Shown piece by piece: positions 34,310-42,702 of a stretch of 56,794 nt of DNA. A model generated the notes under the pieces. That model was not told where the DNA came from. It ran no database searches and saw only the letters and a list, made by a program, of their open reading frames with translations. This DNA is from an uncultured Clostridia bacterium. GTDB lineage: Bacteria; Bacillota; Clostridia; Oscillospirales; Acutalibacteraceae. The DNA lies in contig CANRAU010000013.1 of the NCBI GenBank assembly GCA_947628665.1, positions 1 through 56,794 of the forward strand, read 5' to 3'. How positions within the stretch are numbered: the first letter of the stretch is position 1; each line of letters opens with the position of its first letter. Made by a program: the position numbers and the translations under genes.

Positions 34310-34621
34310 TTACGGCGCGGTCGCTTCGGAGACGATCTCCTGCACCCACGCCTCGCGCTTTTCCTTGTACAACGCCCAAAGCCCGTCGATTTTGGCTTTG
34401 GTGGATTGCTCGATCTCGTCCGCAGTTCGTTTGACCTGCTCGGCGGCGTCGACACGGGCTTTTTCGATTGCCTGCTCGGCGGCTTTGCGATGGGTCTCGT
34501 CGATCTCCCGGCGAAGCTCGGCCAGTTCCTCGGTCAAATGCTCCCGCCGCGCTTCGGCCTGTTCGACCTCACGCCTTGCGGCACAGTCGGCTTCTACGAT
34601 CACACGCAATGTGTTTTTCAA
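34310..34621 (-). CDS. V-type ATP synthase subunit G/H (peripheral stalk)
   Basis: 103 residues of almost continuous charged helix (AARREVEQAEARREHLTEEL, 14-33), consistent with the coiled-coil partner of subunit E in the stator. The start is TTG, 7 nt after GGGGG. It is first in the nine-gene operon, directly behind the promoter at 34658-34685. Identity rests on position and coiled-coil character, not on a catalytic motif. Confidence 0.85.
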   Translation of the reverse strand: MKNTLRVIVEADCAARREVEQAEARREHLTEELAELRREIDETHRKAAEQAIEKARVDAAEQVKRTADEIEQSTKAKIDGLWALYKEKREAWVQEIVSEATAP

Positions 34622-34657
34622 AGAAAAGCCCCCTTTGTACTTGGAATCTAACCCTGT

Positions 34658-34685
34658 ATTATAGCACTTTTTCCAAAAAATACAA
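34658..34685 (-). promoter_or_regulatory. Promoter of the V-ATPase operon
   Basis: Minus strand: TTGTAT (34685-34680), 16 bp, TATAAT (34663-34658). Confidence 0.8.
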
Positions 34686-34734
34686 TGACAAAATGCACAA
34701 AAACAAGGTGTCTTTCCGCAGTCGATTTTAGCAA

Positions 34735-34766
34735 GGGGCAGAGGAAAGGATTTCCCTCTGCCCCAA
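34735..34766 (-). terminator. Hairpin downstream of the GH31 gene
   Basis: GGGGCAGAGG and CCTCTGCCCC form the stem. The T-run on the minus strand is weak. Confidence 0.6.
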
Positions 34767-34775
34767 AGGCTTCGT

Positions 34776-37001
34776 CTATTCCCAAATTTCCGTTCGGATG
34801 ATCTCGCCGTACCCGTTCATAAGCGATTGCCCAACCTTGCAGAAGGAAAGCTGTGTACCCGCTTTCACATAAATCGGCATCGTTTTTAAATCCACTTTCT
34901 TTTCGATCCACATACCGCCGGATTGGATTTTTTCTTTGGTAAAGAAATCAAACCAGACGCCCTTCGGCAAATAGACATTTCGGATGCGGGTTTTGGCGAG
35001 CGGCGTTAAAACGGGGGCGATCAGCAGACCGTCTCCAAACATGTATTCGTCGTCGATGGGGTAAACGTTTCTGTCGTTCGGATATTCCAAATACAAAGCC
35101 CGCATCATCGGCAGTCCCGTTTCAGTACACTTCGCCGCTTCCGCGTAAATGTACGGCATCAGCGAATAGCGTAGTTTGCAGTAATCGCGGAAGATCTCGC
35201 AGGCTTCCTCGGAAAAACACCAGGGTTCTCTGTGCGTGGTATCGCCCGCCCCGTGGCATCTTGCGTGTGAAGAAAACATCCCCAGCTGCGCCCAACGCAC
35301 ATACAATTCGTCATCCGGCAGACCCAAAAAGCCGCCGATGTCATGCGAAAAGAACGGAATGCCGCTTACGCCGACGGATAATGCGCCCCGAAGCGTGCAG
35401 GCGAGCGCTTCAAAGCTGCACTGGCTGTCGCCGCCCCAGTGCAGAGGATACCGCTGGCTGCCCGCCGTACCGCTTCTTGCCCAGACGATATTTTCGCCGC
35501 TCGCTTTTTTCGCCGCTTCGAATACGGTTCGGTTGTAAACCAGCGCATAGAGATTGTGAAAATACTTTCCGTCGATATTTTGATAGATCGCCTGTTCGGG
35601 AATCCCCTCGCCGAAGTCGGTTTTGATCGCGCCCGCGCCCATTTGGATCAGGGTAGAAATTTTGTCGCCGTACCACTTTTCGGCCTGCGGATTGGAAAAA
35701 TCGATGATCACGTCCTTCGTCCAGCTGCCGCTGCATTCCTCGGGAAGCTGATACGGTTCTCCGTTTGCATTTTTGGCCAGATACCCGTTTGCGACCGCTT
35801 CCTGATAATGCGTGTTGCCCTCGTTTGGCGGGATAAAATTGTATTGCCACAGCGATACGTGAAATCCCCGCTTTTTGAGATCCGCCATGTGCCCGACGGG
35901 GTCGGGAAAACGCTCCTCGGAAAATTTCAGGTCGCAGTCCCAGTCCGTTTGAAACCATGCCGTGTCCAAATGCAACACATCGCAGGGAATATCGTGCTTG
36001 CGAATTTGATCGGCAATATCATCCACCACATCCCAGGACGTATAGCTGTTTCGGCTCATCCATAGTCCGAAGCTCCAAAGCGGAGGCAGAGGGGCGAACC
36101 CCGTCAGCATACAATAAGATTTCAAAATCTCCTTCGGGGTATGCCCGCCGATCACAAAGTATTCCATTTGCTCGTCGGAAACGGAAAATTGCAGGCTCGC
36201 CGCATCGTCCGTAGCAATATTCCAGGTCGTCTCTGCTCCGGAATTCAAAAACAGCCCGTATCCTTTGGTGGAAATGAAAAAGGGTATATTCAGATACGTT
36301 CTTCTGCTGGTCGTGCCGACGGCGTCTTTGTTGCGGAAATCCACTGCCCTGCCGTTTCGGACAAGGCTGTCAAATCGCTCGCCGAGGCCGTAGATCCATT
36401 CGTCGGGCAAAAGCTCCAACGCCTCACAGCTCGAAAAATCCCGCTCGGAAGTGCCGATGGAAAAATCGAGGACGTCGGCTGTTCGGAAATGATTCTTTCG
36501 CTGGGCAAAGTATTCTTTTCCGTCGCCGTCCAACGCGGAAATGCGAAGTTCTTCCTTGTCGATATGTATCTCGATTTTTGCGGTTTTGAGGACGAACTCC
36601 TGCGGTGTTTCAAAAGTCTCAAACGCGACCTTTTGGGGTTCTGCGATCAGCATTCTGGCGTCTTTCGGAAGACGGGCAAACGGGCTTTTCGGATGCTTTT
36701 CCCTGGAGAGCATGACCTTAAAAACGGTTTCGCTCCAAAGCTCAATGTGGATGTACAGTCTTTCCACGGTCGTGTCGCAGGGTTTTAATAAATACAACGC
36801 CGTTTCGTGCGTATAAGAAAGCTCCGGCCGCTTTGCGGCGGTCGCGGTCGTTAAGATAAGCCCCGAATCCGTCGTTTCCGTATGCAGAAGCTCGACGGGT
36901 CTGTTGTACACAGCCGTATACTTATCATTTGCATCGTTTTTTATGCTTCCGCCGTGCGCGGTGCGAAACTGCGGAAAGTCTTTTTCGCTCGGAATGTGCA
37001 T
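34776..37001 (-). CDS. Glycoside hydrolase family 31 (alpha-xylosidase YicI-like)
   Basis: A 741-residue cytoplasmic retaining alpha-glycosidase. The nucleophile Asp is in AIKTDFGEGIPEQ (about 460), the YicI-type version of the motif. The acid/base Asp is in YPLHWGGDSQCSF (about 523). LWSFGLWMSRNSYTSWD (about 308-324) is typical of the barrel start, after an N-terminal beta-sandwich. No signal peptide is present. GAGGTGATCGAC precedes the ATG at 37001. It diverges from a GH13 gene, which suggests joint use of imported alpha-linked oligosaccharides; alpha-xyloside versus alpha-glucoside preference is inferred from the motif. Confidence 0.93.
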   Translation of the reverse strand: MHIPSEKDFPQFRTAHGGSIKNDANDKYTAVYNRPVELLHTETTDSGLILTTATAAKRPELSYTHETALYLLKPCDTTVERLYIHIELWSETVFKVMLSREKHPKSPFARLPKDARMLIAEPQKVAFETFETPQEFVLKTAKIEIHIDKEELRISALDGDGKEYFAQRKNHFRTADVLDFSIGTSERDFSSCEALELLPDEWIYGLGERFDSLVRNGRAVDFRNKDAVGTTSRRTYLNIPFFISTKGYGLFLNSGAETTWNIATDDAASLQFSVSDEQMEYFVIGGHTPKEILKSYCMLTGFAPLPPLWSFGLWMSRNSYTSWDVVDDIADQIRKHDIPCDVLHLDTAWFQTDWDCDLKFSEERFPDPVGHMADLKKRGFHVSLWQYNFIPPNEGNTHYQEAVANGYLAKNANGEPYQLPEECSGSWTKDVIIDFSNPQAEKWYGDKISTLIQMGAGAIKTDFGEGIPEQAIYQNIDGKYFHNLYALVYNRTVFEAAKKASGENIVWARSGTAGSQRYPLHWGGDSQCSFEALACTLRGALSVGVSGIPFFSHDIGGFLGLPDDELYVRWAQLGMFSSHARCHGAGDTTHREPWCFSEEACEIFRDYCKLRYSLMPYIYAEAAKCTETGLPMMRALYLEYPNDRNVYPIDDEYMFGDGLLIAPVLTPLAKTRIRNVYLPKGVWFDFFTKEKIQSGGMWIEKKVDLKTMPIYVKAGTQLSFCKVGQSLMNGYGEIIRTEIWE

Positions 37002-37021
37002 GTCGATCACCTCATAGCAAT

Positions 37022-37049
37022 ATTTTATCCTTTTTGCCTGCAAATGCAA
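37022..37049 (-). promoter_or_regulatory. Promoter of the GH31 gene
   Basis: Minus strand: TTGCAT (37049-37044), 16 bp, TAAAAT (37027-37022). Confidence 0.7.
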
Positions 37050-37127
37050 GAAAAATCTGCAAAAGCATCGGCGGAACGGGACAGGGGCTTTCTGCGCGTG
37101 TTTTATGCCGTTTGCCAAAATCAGGCA

Positions 37128-37156
37128 TTGTATTTTGCAAATTCATATGGTATACT
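37128..37156 (+). promoter_or_regulatory. Promoter of the GH13 gene
   Basis: TTGTAT (37128-37133), 17 bp, TATACT (37151-37156). Confidence 0.78.
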
Positions 37157-37192
37157 TTTTATAAATTCAGAATCTGACAAGGGAGTGTTTTT

Positions 37193-38872
37193 ATGCAAAA
37201 TGATTGGTACAAGGAAGCCGTCATTTATCAAATCTGGCCGCGCTCGTTTAAGGACGGCAACGGTGACGGCATCGGCGACCTTTGGGGCGTCCTTGAAAAG
37301 CTGGATTACATCAAGAGCCTTGGCGCAGACGCCATTTGGTTTTCCCCGCTGTACCCCTCCCCCAACGCGGACTATGGTTATGACATTGCCGACTATAAAA
37401 ACATCTCGCCCGAATACGGCGATCTGGAGCTTTTCAAGCAGGTATTGGACGGCGCGCACGAACGCGGCATGAAGGTGCTGATGGACTTGGTCGTCAACCA
37501 CACCTCGGACGAACACGAGTGGTTCAAGGAAAGCCGCAAGGGTCCCGACAATCCGTATCACGACTACTACATTTGGCGCAAGGGCAAGGGCAAAAACGGC
37601 AAAAAGCCGCCGAACAACTGGCTGTCCACCTTTGAGGGCGGCGCGTGGGAATACGACGCGGATATTGACGAATACTATCTGCACGTATTCGCCAAAAAAC
37701 AGCCCGATCTCAACATGGACAATCCCAAGGTACGCGAGGAAGTCAAAAGCATTATGCGCTTTTGGCTCGACATGGGCGTAGACGGCTTCCGCGAGGACGT
37801 CATCACCTTTATTTCCAAAAAAGAGGGTCTGCCCAACGGCTTCCCCCTGCCCGTTGCCACAGGGATCGAGCACTACAACAAAGGGCCGCACTGTCACGAA
37901 TATCTGACGGAGTTTCGGCAGGACATTCTGAAGGATTACGACTGCTTTATGGTCGGAGAATCGCCGATGACCAATTCCAAGGACGCGTTGGCGTACACCG
38001 CGGGCGACGACAAGGTGCTCGATATGATGATCTCCTTTGACCATATGCAGGCGGACTGCTTTATGACCGACACTCTCTCCACGCCGTTCAGCCTGAAACG
38101 CATGAAAAAGGCGTTTACCCGCTGGCAGGAGGATCTGTACGGCAGAGCCTGGAACGCTTTATACATTGAAAACCACGATCATCCGCGCATCATCAGCCGT
38201 TACGGCAACGAAAAATTCCGCAGGGAAAGCGGAAAAATGCTCGCCACCATGTGCTATATGCAGTGCGGCACGCCCTTTGTCTATCAGGGGCAGGAGATCG
38301 GTATGCTCAACAACACGCTGGAGAGCGTCGATCAGTTCAAGGACGTCGTGACCTTCAACAACCAAAGGCTGTTTAAACAATTCGGCTTCTCCGATAAAAC
38401 CTATTTGAAGATCGCCAACCGCACCAGCCGCGAAAATGCGCGCACGCCCGTGCAGTGGAACAAAACCAAATATGCCGGCTTTTCCAAGGTCGAGCCGTGG
38501 TTCGGCGTGAATCCGAATTACAGGGAGATCAACGTCGCCGCCGAAGAAAAAGATAAGGATTCTATTTTAAATTATTACCGCAAGCTCTTTAAGGTTCGTA
38601 AGGAGAACAAGATCCTGATTTACGGCAGTTACAAAGAGCATATGCCCGAAAGCAACGATTTCTATTGCTATGAACGCGATTACGAAGGACAGCGCGCGCT
38701 TGTCATCTGCTCGTTTGCGGATCACACCACGACCTTCCGCGCGCCCGAGGGCTTCGACCTGACCGCCGGGAAGCTGTTGCTCTGCAATTACAAGGATGCG
38801 CCCGCGAAGCCTTCGATCTGCGCCATGCGTCCGTATGAAGCACGCGTTTATCTGTACGAAAAAGCGATTTGA
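37193..38872 (+). CDS. Glycoside hydrolase family 13 alpha-glucosidase (oligo-1,6-glucosidase type)
   Basis: A 559-residue cytoplasmic enzyme. The N-terminal WYKEAVIYQIWPRSFKDGNG (5-24) is the hallmark of the oligo-1,6-glucosidase/trehalose-6-phosphate hydrolase group. The nucleophile Asp is in DGFREDVITF (about 199), the acid Glu in FMVGESPM (about 255) and the stabilising Asp in IENHDHPR (about 327). The last lies where most members have NHDQPR. Length is normal. GGGAG precedes the ATG, and a strong terminator follows. Substrates are probably isomaltose-type or related short alpha-glucosides. Confidence 0.94.
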   Translation: MQNDWYKEAVIYQIWPRSFKDGNGDGIGDLWGVLEKLDYIKSLGADAIWFSPLYPSPNADYGYDIADYKNISPEYGDLELFKQVLDGAHERGMKVLMDLVVNHTSDEHEWFKESRKGPDNPYHDYYIWRKGKGKNGKKPPNNWLSTFEGGAWEYDADIDEYYLHVFAKKQPDLNMDNPKVREEVKSIMRFWLDMGVDGFREDVITFISKKEGLPNGFPLPVATGIEHYNKGPHCHEYLTEFRQDILKDYDCFMVGESPMTNSKDALAYTAGDDKVLDMMISFDHMQADCFMTDTLSTPFSLKRMKKAFTRWQEDLYGRAWNALYIENHDHPRIISRYGNEKFRRESGKMLATMCYMQCGTPFVYQGQEIGMLNNTLESVDQFKDVVTFNNQRLFKQFGFSDKTYLKIANRTSRENARTPVQWNKTKYAGFSKVEPWFGVNPNYREINVAAEEKDKDSILNYYRKLFKVRKENKILIYGSYKEHMPESNDFYCYERDYEGQRALVICSFADHTTTFRAPEGFDLTAGKLLLCNYKDAPAKPSICAMRPYEARVYLYEKAI

Positions 38873-38905
38873 AAAGCACGCGGCAAAAGGCATATCGGTA
38901 CATAA

Positions 38906-38948
38906 AAACAGGGCGTTGACCACGCACGGCCAACGCCCTGTTTATTTT
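38906..38948 (+). terminator. Terminator of the GH13 gene
   Basis: AAACAGGGCGTTG and CAACGCCCTGTTT form a 13-bp stem, followed by ATTTT. Confidence 0.92.
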
Positions 38949-38984
38949 GGTCAGCACCGAGCAAATGCGGCCTTTCATGCAATT

Positions 38985-39443
38985 TTATTTTTTCTCTGCC
39001 AGATTGATAATCGGCTTTCCTTGTCTTTGGGCGTATTTGACTGTAGCCAAAGCGCCGCCAAAGTCCCGACAGATGTAGGCGATCACGACGTCGGCACGAT
39101 CAACCATCCAGCGATTTCTGCGTCCGATAGCCGCCTTGTAATGCACGGCAGTCAGTTCCGCCGGCAGAATGATTTGGTCGTAGCAGGATTGATAGTATTC
39201 TTTGTCTGTGTTCAGTCGGTTGGAGAAATAGGGCAGCACCAATGCCAGCATGATACGCTTTTCCGGATAACGGCGCTTTGCCGCCCGAACTGCATCGGCT
39301 CCCATGCCGTCAAACTGACCCATACCGCCGGTCAAAAATAAAAACTCGCTATCCGTCTGTAACAGCTTTTCAATTTCCGCTGCTAACCGCGTCCCTACAT
39401 CGGGCTGATACACTTCACGATGACCACTGAATGTGACAGTCAT
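38985..39443 (-). CDS. SLOG family (DUF1273/YpsA-like) protein
   Basis: A 152-residue Rossmann-type protein. The N-terminal TVTFSGHREVY (2-12), the Gly-rich FLFLTGGMGQFDGMGADAV (about 35-53) and the C-terminal YAQRQGKPIINLAEKK are typical of the SLOG/YpsA group, which is thought to bind nucleotides or nucleotide-derived ligands. GGAGG precedes the ATG. It diverges from two small HTH genes across a perfect 24-bp palindrome. SLOG proteins recur in mobile and defence-related loci, so the pairing is notable, but no effector is visible. Confidence 0.85.
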   Translation of the reverse strand: MTVTFSGHREVYQPDVGTRLAAEIEKLLQTDSEFLFLTGGMGQFDGMGADAVRAAKRRYPEKRIMLALVLPYFSNRLNTDKEYYQSCYDQIILPAELTAVHYKAAIGRRNRWMVDRADVVIAYICRDFGGALATVKYAQRQGKPIINLAEKK

Positions 39444-39470
39444 ATTCGCACACCTCCGTTTCAGTATACT

Positions 39471-39494
39471 ATATTGTGATTATAATCACAATAT
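39471..39494. promoter_or_regulatory. Perfect 24-bp palindrome between SLOG and HTH genes
   Basis: Half-site ATATTGTGATTA is followed at once by its exact reverse complement. The centre supplies a TATAAT on both strands. It lies 28 bp from the SLOG start and 50 bp from the HTH start, so it is a strong operator candidate. Confidence 0.8.
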
Positions 39495-39543
39495 TTTATT
39501 TGCCGATTTCTTTTATAATTTTCTTATAAAATCGGTAAACGGG

Positions 39544-39747
39544 GTGGTTTCGATCATAGATTACAGCCCTTTATGGGAAACCATGCAAAAACATGGCATC
39601 TCACAATACAAATTACTGCAATGCGGCATTGATAATAAAACGCTGGATTCTTTGAAAAAGAACAAGAATATTACCATGCTGACGTTGGAGCGGCTTTGCG
39701 GAATTATCGGTTGCACGCCAAATGAGGTCGTGCGTTTCGTAAAATAG
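39544..39747 (+). CDS. Small HTH (XRE/Cro-like) regulator 1
   Basis: About 67 residues. A single helix-turn-helix domain (SPLWETMQKHGISQYKLL, then TLDSLKKNKNITMLTLERL) of the short Cro/CI-type class with no effector domain. The start is uncertain: GTG at 39544 gives the same N-terminal length as the paralogue at 39830, but its ribosome site is weak. It is probably the regulator acting at the 24-bp palindrome. Confidence 0.8.
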   Translation: MVSIIDYSPLWETMQKHGISQYKLLQCGIDNKTLDSLKKNKNITMLTLERLCGIIGCTPNEVVRFVK

Positions 39748-39829
39748 GTTGTCAGCGGGGAAGTACGCCGACAGCCTGTTTTTTTTATCAAGCATAATAA
39801 AAATATGCAAGATATTTTGGAGGTTCTGT

Positions 39830-40036
39830 ATGATTGTTTATGACCCTCTTTGGGACACACTAAAGAAAAAAGGCCTTTCCACCTATACTTTGAGAGTAAA
39901 ATTTCAAATCAGCGGAAGCACGGTACAGCGTTTGCGAAAAAATATGTCCGTTTCCACCAACACCTTGGATGATTTATGCAATTTACTGGATTGCTCTTTA
40001 TCAAAAGTTGCCAAGCATGTTTCAGATGAAGAATAA
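39830..40036 (+). CDS. Small HTH (XRE/Cro-like) regulator 2
   Basis: 68 residues, a tandem paralogue of the preceding gene: YDPLWDTLKKKGLSTYTL aligns with YSPLWETMQKHGISQYKL, and both end in a helix with LxxLCxxxxC. GGAGG lies 6 nt before the ATG. The gap between the two is about 80 bp with no terminator, so they are likely co-transcribed. The two could form a heterodimer or compete for one operator; this is inference. Confidence 0.85.
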   Translation: MIVYDPLWDTLKKKGLSTYTLRVKFQISGSTVQRLRKNMSVSTNTLDDLCNLLDCSLSKVAKHVSDEE

Positions 40037-40109
40037 AAACAGCGAAACTGCACGGGCAGTTTCCGAAAAAACCGACAGATCATCATTTTAGGGAACATGA
40101 TTCAAGCTA

Positions 40110-40152
40110 AAAGACATGGTGCAGCGCCGCATTTGCGCTGCACCATGTCTTT
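40110..40152. terminator. Bidirectional terminator between HTH 2 and the HAD gene
   Basis: A perfect 18-bp stem (AAAGACATGGTGCAGCGC with its complement at 40135-40152) and a 7-nt loop lie between converging genes. Confidence 0.85.
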
Positions 40153-40193
40153 ACATAAAATCTTTTTCATTCTCGTACTCGAATCGGTTTTGG

Positions 40194-40793
40194 TCAGGTG
40201 TCGCTCCCGTACTTTTCCGCATACACAAACGGCGTCCGGTCGCCGTTTGCCTCGATATGGAAGCACTGTTCGCCAAGCGAAAAAATCGGACGGTCATTTT
40301 TATAGCTGTCGGAATAGACGCATTTGACTGTCGCCGCTTCGGGGAACGCCTCGTAAAAGCGGCGCACCTTTTCTTCCCCACGGCAATTCTTGTAAAGCAG
40401 CGTACCGCTTTTCGGGCTGTGCCGCGTACACAGCAGTGTGTCGATCCTCAGCCGCTTTTGAATTTCATACAGGAGAAAATCGGGGCTTGCGCTGATGACG
40501 ACCGTATACCGCGCGCGATTTTCGGGCAAAAACCACGAAAACACCTCTTTTTCATGCACGTCCCAAAACCTTTTGACCGCTTTTTGCATCGGCACGAACC
40601 GCACGAACAGAAAAATATGTTTTTTAAAGCGGTCAAGGTCGATGATATGCAGGCCGAACAACAGCCCCGCGACCATATAATACGGCAGAAGCAAAAACAA
40701 ATACGGATAGTGCAAAAAGCAAAAAAGCAGAAATTTTGAGCCCGAATCGAACGGCACGACCGTTTTGTCAAAATCGTAAATATCCAGTTCCAT
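40194..40793 (-). CDS. HAD-superfamily hydrolase (HAD-IB type)
   Basis: A 199-residue phosphatase-fold protein. Motif I DFDKT (7-11) holds the nucleophile Asp. Motif II VVISASPDFLL (Ser) lies near residue 98, and CVYSDSYKNDRPIF (about 162-175) holds the metal-binding Asp residues. A hydrophobic cap segment (about 22-48, LLFCFLHYPYLFLLLPYYMV) suggests membrane association, as in the PSPase-like IB group. The substrate is unknown. The ATG at 40793 with AAAGGAA upstream was chosen because the family starts directly at DFDKT. Confidence 0.88.
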   Translation of the reverse strand: MELDIYDFDKTVVPFDSGSKFLLFCFLHYPYLFLLLPYYMVAGLLFGLHIIDLDRFKKHIFLFVRFVPMQKAVKRFWDVHEKEVFSWFLPENRARYTVVISASPDFLLYEIQKRLRIDTLLCTRHSPKSGTLLYKNCRGEEKVRRFYEAFPEAATVKCVYSDSYKNDRPIFSLGEQCFHIEANGDRTPFVYAEKYGSDT

Positions 40794-41106
40794 ACCTGTA
40801 TTTCCTTTGTCTTTTTGTTGCGTTTTGTACAGTATACGGCGCGCAACAAAAAATTGCAAGGGAATTGTGCCAATTTGTGCAGCTGCGCTATTGACGAAGC
40901 CTTTGCCGCCATGGTATGCTACAGACACAAGAGGATTTTATCACGCGTACAATGAGAACTTCCCACACGCAGCTCTGCGGCGAGATTTCGGATTGTCGGC
41001 GGCTGCGTACAAAGCGCGGCCGCTTTTGTTTTGCGCGAAAAAACTTCGTCGGGCGTTTGCGGGGCGGCGCAAAAGCCTGTATAATGTAAAAAGAGGGTGT
41101 TTCTCT
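40794..41106 (+). other. Intergenic region with two promoter-like elements
   Basis: No convincing gene. TTGACG (40891-40896) with TATGCT 18 bp on (40915-40920) could drive an unknown transcript. TTGCGG (41057-41062), 17 bp, TATAAT (41080-41085) is a good promoter for the membrane protein gene at 41107. Confidence 0.6.
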
Positions 41107-41559
41107 ATGAAAAAAGCGTTTCTGATCCCATCCATGATTTTTTCTATCCTTTACCCGCTGCCGCTTGTTTTGGACGCTTTTCTCCTGAAAGCAGGGCGAT
41201 ACGGCGGCACATTGGAAAGGATCGTTCTGCTCGGTATGGATGCGGAATCGTTCGGCGTGGTATATATTTTGCTGATCCCGCTTATACCGTTTGTATTCGC
41301 GCTTGCCGTGACGCTTTGTTCCAAACAAGCCGCAAAAGCGGATCGCCTCGTTTACGTCGTACCGCCGATACTCGCGGGCTTACCGACCGCATATGCGCTT
41401 TTCTGCGTCCTGACACAGTGGTTTCCGTTTGATCTAAGCGTAGAATGGGCTATCCATCCTGTTCGCCTGTACGTTTGCTTCGGCATATGGTTTTTCGCCT
41501 GTCTGTATCTGCTGTTGAAGCCCGTTGTCCTGCGCAAAAGGCAGAATGCCGCTCCGTGA
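41107..41559 (+). CDS. Hypothetical membrane protein (four helices)
   Basis: 150 residues with four hydrophobic helices (about 4-25, 50-72, 85-105, 120-142) and a basic C-terminus (LRKRQ). AGAGGGTG lies 7 nt before the ATG, and a sigma-A promoter sits 22 bp upstream of the start. I recognise no family. It is first of a run of small membrane protein genes (41575, 42050). Confidence 0.75.
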   Translation: MKKAFLIPSMIFSILYPLPLVLDAFLLKAGRYGGTLERIVLLGMDAESFGVVYILLIPLIPFVFALAVTLCSKQAAKADRLVYVVPPILAGLPTAYALFCVLTQWFPFDLSVEWAIHPVRLYVCFGIWFFACLYLLLKPVVLRKRQNAAP

Positions 41560-41574
41560 AAAAGGAGAATGCAT

Positions 41575-42009
41575 ATGAAATTCCGCAAACACGACTATGT
41601 CTTGTCCCTGCTTCTTTCGGTGGCCTATTATGCGGTACTTGGCTTATACGGTGTGCTTTCTTATATAGAATACAGCACCGCGTGGTCAAGCAAAATCACG
41701 TCGGGCATCCTGCAAATGCTTAGCCGTATATTTTCCGAAGAATACGCGCTGCTTACATATTTTATATGCCCGATCATTATAGCGCTCTTGGTCGTCCTAT
41801 ACTTTGCGATTCGCCGCGAGCTGTACCGTGTACTGACCCGTGCGGAATTTTTGCTGCCCGTGGTCGGCGGCGTCTGCGGCGCGTTGGGATTTCTGTCTCC
41901 CCTGTTCATATACGGGATATGGGGCAGCTATATCGCGTGGTTTGCCCTCAGCATTTGGGGGCTTGTGCGCAAAGAACCGCCGGAAGAAGACACCGCCGCG
42001 GAATCGTAA
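41575..42009 (+). CDS. Hypothetical membrane protein
   Basis: 144 residues with about four hydrophobic helices: YVLSLLLSVAYYAVLGLYGV (about 7-26), then helices near 58-78, 92-110 and 115-132. The C-terminus is acidic. The start at 41575 is 7 nt after GGAG; an ATG at 41569 is too close to it. The gene begins 15 bp after the preceding stop, so it is co-transcribed. No family recognised. Confidence 0.75.
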   Translation: MKFRKHDYVLSLLLSVAYYAVLGLYGVLSYIEYSTAWSSKITSGILQMLSRIFSEEYALLTYFICPIIIALLVVLYFAIRRELYRVLTRAEFLLPVVGGVCGALGFLSPLFIYGIWGSYIAWFALSIWGLVRKEPPEEDTAAES

Positions 42010-42049
42010 GTATCTTTTCGCGCCGTGCGTCGAATAGGAGGATATTTTT

Positions 42050-42478
42050 ATGCAAAACGAAGCCAAAACCCGTCTGTTTTCCTGGATAGACAAACCGCTC
42101 AATGTGAAAGTCCCCAAGAAAGAAACGAAAAATAAGCTGCTTTTTGGCTTTACGATTCCGATTTACCTGTGGCATATGGCGGCGGGGATCTTGCTCCACT
42201 GCACCAATTTGTACACGGAGCTAACGGGTAGCGCCTATCGGATCTTCGCGATTTTGACCGCCCTTGGGTTGGATTTGGAAACCTGGTCGGCTCTGCATGA
42301 CATTGCGTTTTTCCTTGGGAGCGCGATCTTCACCCTTTTGGTCGCACTGCTCAATAAGGATTTTTCCAAAAAGCAGCGTTTGGCCTTTATTCTCCTCCCC
42401 GTCGTGACGCTTATCGTGAACCTGATCGCGCTGACTATAGAACCGTCCGTACAAGTCCATTATGCCTTACTCGGCTGA
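42050..42478 (+). CDS. Hypothetical membrane protein (paralogue of the decayed copy at 44401)
   Basis: 142 residues. A short soluble N-terminus (MQNEAKTRLFSWIDKPLNVK) precedes about three helices (about 30-50, 85-103, 111-130). AGGAGG precedes the ATG. Its N-terminal ~20 codons and the sequence just after its stop recur in shortened form at 44401-44497. No family recognised. Confidence 0.75.
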   Translation: MQNEAKTRLFSWIDKPLNVKVPKKETKNKLLFGFTIPIYLWHMAAGILLHCTNLYTELTGSAYRIFAILTALGLDLETWSALHDIAFFLGSAIFTLLVALLNKDFSKKQRLAFILLPVVTLIVNLIALTIEPSVQVHYALLG

Positions 42479-42577
42479 CGGCCTTGCGGCGGGCAAGCCC
42501 GCAAGCGCGTTTTCACCTTTGCACGGGCAATGTGCGTGCAAATTTCAAAAAATGCGCTGAGAAATCACATTATCATA

Positions 42578-42607
42578 TTGACAAAATAAATCATACTTTG
42601 ATATAGT
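42578..42607 (+). promoter_or_regulatory. Consensus promoter of a short transcript
   Basis: TTGACA (42578-42583), 18 bp, TATAGT (42602-42607), followed only 65 bp later by an intrinsic terminator. Confidence 0.8.
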
Positions 42608-42612
42608 AAGGG

Positions 42613-42702
42613 TAGAACACATTCTGACTCCGCACAGCAATTCTGCTGCGACGAACCGGATTTTACAAGAGCAACGGCTGTGCATGCACAGCCGTTTTTT
42701 GC
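42613..42702 (+). ncRNA. Candidate short RNA (or attenuated leader) ahead of the phospholipase gene
   Basis: The ~90-nt interval from the predicted start to the terminator AACGGCTGTGCA/TGCACAGCCGTT plus TTTTTT (42673-42702) has a small internal hairpin (CAGCA...TGCTG) and no open frame with a ribosome site. It could be an independent small RNA or a 5' leader that terminates early. Confidence 0.5.

Noticed and set aside
40954-41091. Possible 45-codon plus-strand peptide (start at about 40954) before the membrane protein gene at 41107
   Set aside because: It runs into the promoter of the next gene and has an Arg-rich composition like a random GC-rich frame; the ribosome site is poorly spaced.
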